Assembly (NCBI RefSeq): GCF_040958095.1
Contig: NC_091219.1
Location: 24,740,702-24,804,701, forward strand
Direction of reading: 5' to 3'
Length of the DNA stretch: 64,000 bases
Origin: Procambarus clarkii
Lineage: Eukaryota > Arthropoda > Malacostraca > Decapoda > Cambaridae
The position numbers and the translations under genes are program-made. Below are positions 22,546 to 33,288 of the stretch, piece after piece. The notes below the pieces were generated by a model. The model had not been told where the DNA came from. It ran no database searches and worked only from the letters and a program-made list of their open reading frames with translations. Numbering within the stretch: position 1 is the first letter of the stretch; every line of letters starts with the position of its first letter.

Positions 22546-23820
22546 TGGGGGAAAAAAACACAGACTAAAACTTAATAGTAATCGGGATTAGATATAAATT
22601 GTGTTGAAAGAAGGAATAAAAAATACAAAAAGGGGGTTAACATAGCATAAATCAGCAATTGCACATGTTGGTGATCAGCGTTGTTTAAAAAATAGCAAGA
22701 CATGGGTTGACATTTAGGAGGTAAGTTAGGTTACATGGAGTTAATTAGGCAGTACTTGGTTTAACTCTTAAACTGGTTGAGAGAGGTACAGCCTTTGACA
22801 TGATTCGGGAGGTCATTTCACATTCTGGGTCCCTTGATTTGTAGAGCACTTCTAGTTTGGTTACACACAGCCAAATTGAGTAACAGGAAGAGGTCTTGGA
22901 CACAAATTTGTTCCATGCTAAATGTAGAGGAATCAGCTGAGTATTCCTCAAATAAAATAAGTTGCCTCAGCTTATAAGGTAAATAAAATAAGCATTTCTC
23001 AAATAAGTAGCTGCCTCACCTCACTGCCTTACTGCTACATAGCCTTCCCGGCATGGTGCCTTCTTTTGATAATTACTTGTTCCACACCCAAATTGTATAA
23101 CAGGAAGAGGTCTTGGACCCCTACTTCCCTCTCTCTTTTTTAATAATCTATATAGTCATAATTATAGCTTTAAGTATTCAATGAATAAAGTTTTTGACAT
23201 TTTTACCCTTTTCCTTACCTAACATCATTTGTGCAGCATATTTTTATTTTATGTCTCACCCAGATTTAATTTCAAAATAAAACCAAACTAAATAAATTAG
23301 AAATGGGTATGTATAGCTAAGGTACACCCTTACTACTAGGTGAACAGGGGCATTTGGTGATAGTAAATGATCCCATCAGGCAGGGCTCATCACCTTCTCT
23401 CATATTTCATGTTCACCAGTGTTTATTTACTTAATAACTACTGGTATAATATCTTGCTATTATAAAACTAATTCTACTATCATCAAACACACATTTACTT
23501 CAAGTTTCAAGCAGAGAATGCATATATAACTAACACGAAGGATTACTCTCCACTAGATTCACCAGCTATAATATTTTGGTCATGTTCCAATATCATAAAT
23601 CGATCCCAGTGTTATGTAGTAGAGAAAAAATGACTTATATCCAGTTTACGTAAAGCTACGAGTGGTCGAAACCACACTTAAATCCCGGAATGAACTTACG
23701 AAGGTTTTTCCACTTAGGGTAGTTAATTGAATACGGACGTAGCCGCCACGAAGGCGCTAAGACGGAAAACGCTCTTAGCTAAGAGGAAAAACCTTCGTAA
23801 GTACCTTCCTGAATCCGGCC

Positions 23821-23930
23821 CCTGGGTGTTAGTCAGCTGTCACGGGCTGCTTCCTGGGGGTGGAGGCCTGGTCAAGGACCGGGCCGCGGGGACACTAAAA
23901 AAAAGCCCCGAAATCATCTCAAGATAACCT
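23821..23930 (+). mobile_element. tRNA-derived SINE, right part
   Basis: CTGGGTGTTAGTCAGCTGTC, GGGCTGCTTCCTGGGGGTGG, GACCGGGCCGCGGGGACACT and the CTCAAGATAACCTCAAGAT tail complete the SINE begun at 20606. Confidence 0.75.
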
Positions 23931-24285
23931 CAAGATGGTCATTCTCACATGTGTTTTCTTGGCTTGAACCTTACCACTGGCTTTCTTGGGACTCATGGCA
24001 AGATATATAATAACAAATTTTATGTTCAAATAGCCAAAAATCCCAAAACAAATGTAATGCTTTATAAAGAATTCAGGCGCGATAGTTACTAGGCAGGAGA
24101 CACTGGTAAACTGAGGTGCGATCACCATGCCACCACGCGCTAGGTCAGCCCATACGCATATCAACAAACTCATTTCCCAAGGCAAAGTTTGTAACCCGAT
24201 TCAAATTTTTCAAAGAAATTAGGCTCGTAACCCGAAAAGTTCATAAATATTCATTCGTAAGCCGAGGTGACACTATATATAAGTA
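23931..24285 (-). pseudogene. Tigger-like transposase N-terminus and terminal region (copy A)
   Basis: On the - strand an ATG at about 23997 starts MSPKKASGKVQAKKTHVRMT, which continues (after removing the SINE) into the helix-turn-helix frame ending at 20270. 23998-24285 is untranslated leader and terminal sequence with the CGTAAGCCGAGGTGACACTA word typical of Tigger ends. Confidence 0.7.
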
Positions 24286-25975
24286 AAAAATTAAAATTTT
24301 GTAGATACACTGTGCTGTATTGATGGATACATTCCACAACAAGTGTTTAATTGTGAGGAGATATAGCTATTCTGGAAAAAATTGCCGAAGAGGACATACA
24401 TTACCCAAGAGGAGACGTCACTGCCCGGACACAAGCTAACTTGGGCTAACTTGTGTCAGGATGGGCTAACTTGTGTCAGGATAGGCTAACTCTTGTGCTG
24501 TGTGGCGATTTGAAAATTAAACCCTTGCTCGTGTATCATTCCGAAAATCCAAGAGTTTTAAAAAATATATAACGTGCAGAAAAACTGTGATGTGGAGTGG
24601 TTTGCCCTGCCATCAAAAAATATCTGCAAGAGAAAAGTTTGACACTCAAGGTCCTGCTTCTCGACAATGCTTCTGCTCATCCTCCAGACTTGGAGGATGC
24701 ATTGTTGGGGCCACTTTTTTTTTTTTAGGGATATTCCTACATGAGCCCAGAGTTTCTGGCTAATGTACCAATGACATGAAGGAGGAGTTTTCAACCTACC
24801 TTGTGTTAGGTGTGCAGAGGTCAATGGTTGAACATAATGTCAGGAGCAAAGGGGGCGTTTGCCTCTTCGAACACAATTGCGACCATCTTCATCTCTTCGA
24901 ACTATCCTAAATGCTCTCTTCACCTGTCTGACCAAATTGGGTGTCCAGACCACCTTTGAATCTGAAATTGTAAAATTAATAGCAATTTCAGAATATTCAG
25001 TCCATTTATACTAACAAAATTATACATACAGTACTGTAATTGAAATTTTACAGAATGATAAAGGCAATTTAGCAACTTTGTTAAAATGCACATGGGGGAA
25101 ATACATGAAAATAGGTTAATATTGTTTGTAAGGTTGATGGGAAATGTTTATTACTTTTATGATTTAAAAGATGTATAGCCCTAATACTCCATCCTGGGTG
25201 CATTCCACCAGGTAATGACCACAGCAAAAGTTTTCCACGAGGCTCTATTGTCACACAAACTTTTCACATTTTCAAACTTGATTCATCATTCCCCCCCCCC
25301 CTCGTTCCAGGGGTTTTCTTTAAAAGGTCTTCATGCAAATGCCTTGGTTTCTCACAAATGATGGCCTCTGAAATGCTATCACCTGCTAACTCCTTGTTGT
25401 GTATCCAAATTAATAAAAACTTTTTAACATCCTCAAGTGTTTGTGTTCTTTGTTTCGGGATTGTTGATATGCCTTTTGTCACTTTAATGCTCATAATGTC
25501 CTTTTTCTTAGCAAGTACAGTGCATATTGTTGACATAGATTTATTGTACTGCCTAGCTAGTTCAACAACCTGTGCACCATTTTGATGTTAATGAATGCTC
25601 TCTTGTTTTTCCTCTATGGTCATTCTCACATGTGTTTTCTTGGCTTGAACCTTACCACTGGCTTTCTTGGGACTCATGGCAAGATATATCATAACAAATT
25701 TTATGTTCAAATAGCCAAAAATCCCAAAACAAATGTAATGCTTTACAAAGAATTCAGGCGCGATACTTACTAGGCAGGAGACACTGGTAAACTGAGGCGT
25801 GATCACCATGCCACTACGCGCTAGGGCAGCCCATACGTATATCAACAAACTCCTTTCCCGAGGCAAAGTTTGTAACCCGATTCAAATTTTTCGAAGAAAT
25901 TAGGCTCGTAACCCAAAAAGTTCATAAATATTCATTCGTAAGCCGAGGTGTCACTATATATAACTAAAAAATTAA
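24286..25975. pseudogene. Second Tigger-like relic (copy B) with the same inverted halves
   Basis: 24286-24960 (+) matches 13495-13786 joined to 19614-19970, and 25264-25866 (-) matches the N-terminal half, with MSPKKASGKVQAKKTHVRMT, QYNKSMSTICTVLAKK and AGDSISEAIICEKPRHLHED. Both copies share the head-to-tail inversion, and copy B lacks both big insertions of copy A. They lie side by side, suggesting a tandem duplication before the insertions. No complete transposase frame survives. Confidence 0.7.
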
Positions 25976-25989
25976 ACTCAGGATTACTT

Positions 25990-26280
25990 TCAACCCCCAC
26001 CCCTTTTGCTCTACTCCATCGCCACCTACCTTCACCCCCCTCTATGATGTACTCTTCCATAGACACCTACCTTTGCCCCCCTCCTCCCCTCTACTCCTCC
26101 ATCATCACCTACCTTCACACCCCCTCCCTTCTCCTCCTCCATCGTCACCTTCCTTTCACCCTCCTCTATGATGTACTCTTCCATAGACACCTACGTTCAC
26201 TGCATATAATGCTCCCCACTACTCCTCCATCGTCACCTACTTTCACCCCCCCTCTCCGCTCTACTCCTCCAGGGTCGCAG
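25990..26280. repeat. Pyrimidine-rich imperfect tandem repeat
   Basis: Repeats of about 35-40 bases built from CCCCTCTACTCCTCCATC and CACCTACCTTCACCCC. No coding meaning. Confidence 0.7.
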
Positions 26281-26939
26281 ACAATTTCACGAGCGTGAGA
26301 ACTACGAGTTCTCTAACCACTCTCACACTCCTACTCTCTCACCAGTGAGGGAGAGGGAAGGAGGGAGGAAATGAAGGAAGAAAGGTGAGGGAGAGAGAAT
26401 AGGCAGGTGGGGAGGAGGGCCTAGATACATTTCTTCCATATAGATAGGTAGACTGAGGGAGAGCTGCTTGCCAAGAGCCCTATCAGACAGGCTTCCTATT
26501 CCTCAACCCTCCCTAATATGCCACATCCTGGTCAGGACAACTTGCTCGATTGTTATTCTTGGTGTGACTCGAGAACTGACCTCGAGGCGGGGCATGGGCA
26601 TGGATTATCTCCCTGGGGCACGCACCTCCCTGCCCCAGCTCTCTCTCTCTCTCACATAATCTATCAAGGGTCTAACATGAGGTCATTGTGCCTACCAGAA
26701 GTGTATATGTAAAAGGCTGGCCACCTGTCTGGACCATTCAAATGTATAAACACGTAATTAGTCTATTAAAATTATATATAATGCTACAATTATAAATTAA
26801 TTTGTTCATGGTCATTCGTTTATCAGTATTTTAATATGAGGTATATATACGCATGTATGTATACGTTGACGTACACATATATGATTATGTGTATGGAATG
26901 ATTATGATTATGTGTAATCATATATGATTATATCTAATG

Positions 26940-27120
26940 GAATGCATTAGTAAGTGATGTGGTGGAGGCTGACTCCATACACAGGTTCAAGTGTAGATAT
27001 GATAGAGCCCAATAGGCTCAGAAACCTGTACACCTGTTGATTGACGGTTGAGAGGTGGAACTAAAGAGCCAGAGCTCAACCCCAGCAAGCACAATTAGGC
27101 GAGTATATGAACGAATGCAC
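26940..27120 (+). mobile_element. Reverse transcriptase end plus repeat tail, second copy
   Basis: Nearly collinear with 1670-1850: TGGAATGCATTAGTAAGTGA, GTGGTGGAGGCTGACTCCAT, then the CCTGTACACCTGTTGATTGA tail. Only the last coding residues are present. Confidence 0.6.
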
Positions 27121-27374
27121 ATGTACACTTTCAAATGAATTAAGATACCTTGAGATACACAATGACTTAGTTTAAATAGTTTAAACACATTATGGTACTG
27201 ATTTTGACATGCTGATGTCTGGAAGGGAGAGGGGGTGTGGGGGGTTATTGTCTGAGGTGGAGGACCAGAGGAGGGGGTCAGTGGAAGGATGGTGGCTGGA
27301 GGGATGCCATTGTTCTAATGGTTATGAAAACAATTATTGATGGCAGGAATTCAGTGGGTGTGTACTTCACCCGC

Positions 27375-27540
27375 ACCATCACCATACCCGAAAACTTATG
27401 CCCGAAACGCTTTGCGTAATAGTGGCTTTAGGCATTGTATGTACTAGCTATACCTAAGTAAACAATCCTTGTAAATATTTATTGTATGTATGTACCTTAC
27501 CTAAATAAAATTGTATTGTATTGTATTGTATTGTATACTG
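27375..27540. repeat. Inverted copy of the GCATAGCGTTTCGGGCA repeat ending in (TTGTA)n
   Basis: ATGCCCGAAACGCTTTGCGT is the inverse of the end of 1198-1330. It runs to CTAAATAAAATTG and a five-fold TTGTA pentamer, a typical retroelement 3' microsatellite. Confidence 0.6.
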
Positions 27541-27864
27541 TGCCCTGCTACAACCCCCCCCCCCCCCTCCACTCCACCCATGCTGTGCGGGGCGTATTAC
27601 ACATTATGGGATAACCGACTGTCTGTCCATTCCTGTCTGCTCGTTATGCTGCCCTTCCTTTTGAAAATTGTCTGCTTTATCGACTTCCTTCAAGACCACA
27701 CGTTAGCCTCTTATCACGCCCTCTTACCACTCTCAGGGAGCCGGCTCTTCTATACAATAGTTACCACTCAGTCCCCAAGGTGAAAGAGTGTCCGGGCATA
27801 TGACTTGTTACGTGTACTTATTTGCGATTCGTTTGGGCTGTCACGTGTGGTGATTAGTGTTGGG

Positions 27865-28025
27865 TAAGGCTAGGCCAGGTCAGGTCAGACTAGGTCAGGT
27901 CAGACTAGGCCAGGTCAGACTAGGCTAGGTCAGACTAGGCCAGGTCAGACTAGGCTAGGCCAGGTTAGGTCTGGTCAGGTCTGGCTAGGCCAGGTCAGGC
28001 CAGGCCAGGCCAGGCTAGGCAGGGT
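27865..28025. repeat. Short tandem repeat of AGGTCAGACTAGGCC
   Basis: Degenerate 10-20 bp units mixing AGGTCAG, ACTAGGCC and CAGGCCAGG. No further role seen. Confidence 0.85.
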
Positions 28026-28303
28026 GAGAGAAGTAAAGCGGCAGGTACTTACGTTTCCGAGAAAGTAGCGGCGGTAGTATATTGTTGATTTAGATTCGAC
28101 GACATCCTGAAGCTAATAGGTGGCGGCCTCATCGCTCTCGAACTTCTTGTTGTTGTAGGGGATACGAGGCACACCCAATATCCCCCTTACATTGATCACA
28201 TCGCACACTAATATTTTTACTATTTCGGACACCAGATTTGTCTGTTTCGTATATGTATAATTGTTCAATATTAAAAACACAATAGAATGCTCTAAGTACT
28301 TCG

Positions 28304-28356
28304 TATATTAATACATCTTCAGAAGGAATGGTTCGCTCTGAAGATGTATTAATATA
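28304..28356. repeat. Perfect 20-bp inverted repeat with 13-nt loop
   Basis: 28304-28323 (TATATTAATACATCTTCAGA) is exactly the inverse of 28337-28356. It would form a 20-bp hairpin in either strand. Confidence 0.9.
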
Positions 28357-28959
28357 AGAAAGTACTAAAGGAAATTCCTGTTTCAATTCTTCCTCCGTGG
28401 TCTGACACTCTTATTATATATTGTATATACTGAATTATATATACTATGCTTATATAATATATACTGAAATATTGTTACATTTAACGTATGAAACAAAGTA
28501 TATATCTGTATTTTTAATAAAATATAAAACATTAATATTTATCAACGTATCTCTGTGAATTACATAATTTATCAGTATTGTACAGCCTGTGATCTCCACC
28601 TGGCTGGCCACTGATACCTAAGTAGCTTTCATGTGTCCGGACACCGGCGATAGGATTGTATTATTTAACTTTAAAGAGAGAGATATTTCTTGAAATGTTG
28701 TCACATTAACGTCTACATCTTCCTTCCTTCTGACATATAGATTTTAAGGTTAATTAGCATATATGGAAATAAATTACACAATTTATAGGCTGGTGTGAAG
28801 GGCTTCACACTCTTAGAGCAAGCCATCAAGAAACTGTACAGTATCAAATGCATATATCTTCGCTTTCACTTCAGTTATATTTATGACAAGTATTTAAAGT
28901 GTAGCTTATATTTCTGCCTTTCTGTTGACATAGAAAACTTTCATTTATTACATTATCTA

Positions 28960-29700
28960 GATAAAATTAGCATTGATCTTCAAAAGGTTGTAGTTGTAAC
29001 ATCCATTATAAACAACATTATTATTGCAAACAGTAGGAGTTTCAAAGTCTCATTTGTATGGATACCTTCTCATATAGGTGTTGTCCAGCATGATGACACA
29101 AACAAGGCAGCTAAAACTGAATGTGATAAGCCTGAAGTTGAGTGGGATATGGGCATTCCAATCTCTTCTGTCAAAGCCGCAATATTTTAGGAAATTAGGG
29201 AAGACAGAAGAGCAGTCACTGACACACAAAAGCCAGAAAGCAAGAGTATAAAGAGCTATGACATGTTTATGTGCCTCTGTAACCTTTTCCACTACCGCCC
29301 ACAAGATGATATATGGGGTGCATAATTAATGAACTAAACTAAGTAAACATGTTTAGAATCGAGAATTATATGAACGGACAGCATAAAACTTCCACTAGTG
29401 TCACAATGACAGTGTGACATTGTAATTGCCAGAATTAGGCTAGGATATCGATATGTATCGCAGGTGGCTGCAGGTAATGAATAGCCCCCAATGGTGAATA
29501 TTCCAATTGTAAACTATGTGAACAAGAGCTGGGACATACTCACCAACACTATATCTGTGATTGCCCTGTTATAAGTGACTTCAGACCAAATGGTATAAGG
29601 TACTTTGAACTCTGTAATTACTTCATACACTTAGGAATATTGGAAGATATTCTTATGCTGTACCCGGATTTTGCTAACGGAGGCTAATAGATCAGCCTTA
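28960..29700 (+). mobile_element. Non-LTR retrotransposon 3' end with RNase H (relic)
   Basis: The frame at 28795-29190 contains SFVWIPSHIGVVQHDD and NKAAKTE, the last RNase H block. After a frame change, SNCKLCEQELGHTHQHYIC and DCPVISDF (about 29500-29575) give the Cys/His C-terminus, ending LMLYPDFANGG stop at about 29688. A sister fragment lies at 21390-21545. The RNase H family resembles but differs from the 6.2 kb element. Confidence 0.65.
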
Positions 29701-29734
29701 TATTTTATGTTCTCACCTGATTGTTACCTTGAGG

Positions 29735-29925
29735 TAGGCCCGTAAGTGGTAGTCCTCTTGAACCATTAACAGTATCAATAGATGATACTGGAGATCTGTG
29801 GAGGTGCGACTGGACCCTGCGTGACGGGAGATGTATCCCTTGTTTCTTGTGATTGATTGATGAGGATTAAGCCACCCAAAAGGTAGCACGGGCATGAATA
29901 GCCCGTAAGTGGTGTTCTTGTTAGT
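29735..29925 (-). repeat. Inverted single unit of the 371-990 repeat
   Basis: Contains, inverted, the GATCTGTGGAGGTGCGACTG, TTGATTGATGAGGATTAAGC and GGGCATGAATAGCCCGTAAG words. Confidence 0.75.
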
Positions 29926-30539
29926 CACAGTTGATTTTTTTTTTTATTGAGGCTGGTATTTTATCCCCTGATTCCATATATAACTAACCATCCTGTGAGA
30001 TGGGAATATTTAATGAACTTATAGCTAGTTTTTGATATACACTGTGTAATCTTTCATATAGAATAGGGTAGCAGCACATTACTGTGTATACCTAAGCTTG
30101 TTAATAATAACAAAAAAAAAGTTAGTTTCTATCGATAGGGAGAGCGATGGTTCAAAAATCCTTCTTTAAAATATGAATATCTTTCCTATCTCACTAAGAT
30201 CTAATCTCTGTGATTAAAATGCAAAATTGACTTTGTCACTGCCTTTTTGATAACGTATACAATCATAAGCTTATTTGTGAATCTCTATTAAACAGTAAAT
30301 CAGAGAGCATGTAAGGTTCCGTGTTCCATGTCCGAAGAAACAGGGAGATTTTACATAAATACAGTACATGATAATTTAAGTAGCGAACGCATACCAACAA
30401 ATAACGATTAGTATCTATAACAAAAATATTGTTCTATGGAGTTGATTTAACTTCCAACCATGTATTTTTAAATAATCTTTAACGTTTTCTGGCTAGTTAT
30501 GTTAGATTTGATTAAAAATACGCATTCTACTTGTTAACA

Positions 30540-33268
30540 TCATAAATTAACATCATAAATTTGAATCCTGAGCGTGATTTTTGAGCCGAATTCTGACTCT
30601 CTGCACCTATTTTCAGTTTCAAATTACGACGTTTCATACCGAAAAACTGCCAATTACTGAAAACGGCGATGGGTCATATTTTGCCCAAACCCCCCTGCAG
30701 TTTTCAAAATGTCTGAAATGTCGGAAATTTGACTCCTGAGCGTGACTTTTGAGCCAAATTCTGACTCTCTGCACATATTTTCAGTTTCAAATTACGACGT
30801 TTCATACCGAAAATATGCCAATTACTGAAAACGGCGATGGGTCATATTTTGCCCAAACCCCCCTGCAGTTTTCAAAATATATGAAATATCGGAAATTTGA
30901 CTCCTGAGTGTAATTTTTGAGCCGAATTCTGACTCTCTGCTCCTAATTTCAGTTTCAAATTACGACTTTTTATACCGAAAATATGCCTATTACTGAAAAC
31001 GGCGATGGGTCATATTTTGCCCAAACCCCCCTGCAGTTTTCAAAATGTCTGAAATGTCGGAAATTTGACTCCTGAGCGTAATTTTTGAGCCAAATTCTGA
31101 CTCTCTGCACCTATTTTCAGTTTCAAATTACGACGTTTCATACCGAAAATATGCCAATTACTAAACGGCGATGGGTCATATTTTGCCCAAACCCCCCTGC
31201 AGTTTTCAAAATGTCTGAAATGTCGGAAATTTGACTCCTGAGCGTGATTTTTGAGCCGAATTCTGACTCTCTGCACCTATTTTCAGTTTCAAATTACGAC
31301 GTTTCATACCGAAAATATGCCAATTACTGAAAACGGCGATGGGTCATATTTTGCCCAAACCCCCCTGCAGTTTTCAAAATGTCTGAAATGTCGGAAATTT
31401 AACTCCTGACCGTGATTTTTGAGCCGAATTCTGACTCTCTGCACCTATTTTCAGTTTCAAATTACGACGTTTCATACCGAAAATATGCCAATTACTGAAA
31501 ACGGCGATGGGTCATATTTTGCCCAAACCCCCCTGCAGTTTTCAAGATGTCTGAAATGTCGAAAATTTGACTCCTGAGCGTGACTTTTGAGCCAAATTCT
31601 GACGCTCTGCACCTTTTTTCAGTTTCAAATTACGACGTTTCATACCGAAAACATGCCAATTACTGAAAACGGCGATGGGTCATATTTTGCCCAAACCCCC
31701 CTGCAGTTTTCAAGATGTCTGAAATGTCGAAAATTTGACTCCTGAGCGTGACTTTTGAGCCAAATTCTGACGCTCTGCACCTATTTTCAGTTTCAAATTA
31801 CGACGTTTCATACCGAAAATATGCCAATTACTGAAAACGGCGATGGGTCATATTTTGCCCAAACCCCCCTGCAGTTTTTAAAATGTCTGAAATGTCGGAA
31901 ATTTGACTCCTGAGCGTGATTTTCGAGCCGAATTCTGATTCTCTGCACCTATTTTCAGTTTCAAATTACGACATTTCATACCGAAAATATGCCAATTACT
32001 GAAATCGGCGATGGGTCATATTTTGCCCAAACCCCCCTGCAGTTTTCAAAATGTCTGAAATGTCGGAAATTTAACTCCTGACCGTGATTTTTGAGCCGAA
32101 TTCTGACTCTCTGCACCTATTTTCAGTTTCAAATTACGACTTTTTATACCAAAAATATGCCAATTACATAAAACGGCGATGGGTCATATTTTTCCCAAAC
32201 CCCCCTGCAGTTTTCAAAATGTCTGAAATGTCGGAAATTTGACTCCTGAGCGTGATTTTTGACCCGAATTCTGACTCTCTGCACTTATTTTCAGTTTCAA
32301 ATTACGACGTTTCATACCGAAAATATGAAAATCACTGAAAACAGCGATGGGTCATATTTTGCCCAAACCCCCCTGCAGTTTTCAAAATGTCTGAAATGTC
32401 GGAAATTTAACTCCTGAGCGTGATTTTTGAGCCGTATTCTGACTCTCTGCACCTTTTTTCAGTTTCAAATTACGACTTTTTATACCGAAAATATGCCAAT
32501 TACTGAAAGCGGCGATGGGTCATATTTTGCCCAAACCCCCCTGCAGTTTTCAAAATGTTTGAAATGTCGGAAATTTGATTCCTGAGCGTGATTTTTGAGC
32601 CGAATTCTGACTCTCTGCACCTATTTTCAGTTTCAAATTACGACGTTTCATACCGAAAATATGCCAATTACTGAAAACGGCGATGGGTCATATTTTGCCC
32701 AAACCCCCCTGTAGTTTTCAAAATGTCTGAAATGTCGGAAATTTAACTCATGAGCCTGATTTTTGAGCCGAATTCTGACTCTCTGCACCTATTTTTAGTT
32801 TTAAATTACGACTTTTTATACCGAAAATATGCCAATTACTGAAAACGGCGATGGGTCATATTTTGCCCAAAACCCCCTGCAGTTTTCAAAATGTCTGAAA
32901 TGTCGGAAATTTAACTCCTGAGCGTGATTTTTGAGCCGAATTCTGACTCTCTGCACCTATTTTCAGTTTCAAATTACGACGTTTCATACCGAAAATATGC
33001 CAATTACTGAAAACAGCGATGGGTCATATTTTGCCCAAACCTCCCTGCAGTTTTCAAAATGTCTAAAATGTCGGAAATTTGACTCCAGAGCGTGATTTTT
33101 GACCCGAATTCTGACTCTCTGCACCTATTTGCAGTTTCAAATTACAACGTTTCATACCGAAAATATGCCAATTACTGAAAACGACGATGTGTCATATTTT
33201 GCCCAAACCCCCTTGCAGTTTTCAAAATATCTGAAATGTCGGAAATTTGACTCCTGAGCGTGATTTTT
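30540..33268. repeat. Satellite array, 168-bp unit, about 16 copies
   Basis: The period is exact from the CTGCAG site at 30695, 30863 and 31031 (168 bases), with later copies carrying small indels (166 between the next two). Words such as GACTCCTGAGCGTGATTTTT, CATACCGAAAATATGCC and GGGTCATATTTTGCCCAAAC occur in every unit. Divergence between units is low to moderate with no obvious higher-order period. Unit length is nucleosome-like. The open frame at 31276-31040 is an artefact. Confidence 0.95.
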
Positions 33269-33288
33269 ATCACGCTCAGGAGTCAAAT
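33245..33288. repeat. 20-bp fold-back closing the satellite array
   Basis: 33245-33264 and 33269-33288 are perfect inverses (ATTTGACTCCTGAGCGTGAT) with a TTTT loop. The first arm is satellite sequence; the second is the same sequence turned round, after which the satellite ends. Confidence 0.9.

Larger units (their letters stand above)
20749..23820. mobile_element. 3.07 kb terminal-inverted-repeat element inserted in the SINE
   Basis: Left end ACCTAGATTCAGGAAGCT and right end CTTCCTGAATCCGGCC are inverted. The flanks show a 5-bp duplication CCTGG (20744-20748 and 23821-23825), and removing the insert restores the SINE. The subterminal CTTCGTAAGT/ACTTACGAAG words also pair. The interior (21190-23590) has collected other repeats, including a reverse-transcriptase end and a dispersed repeat. 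No transposase is visible, so it is non-autonomous. Confidence 0.7.
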
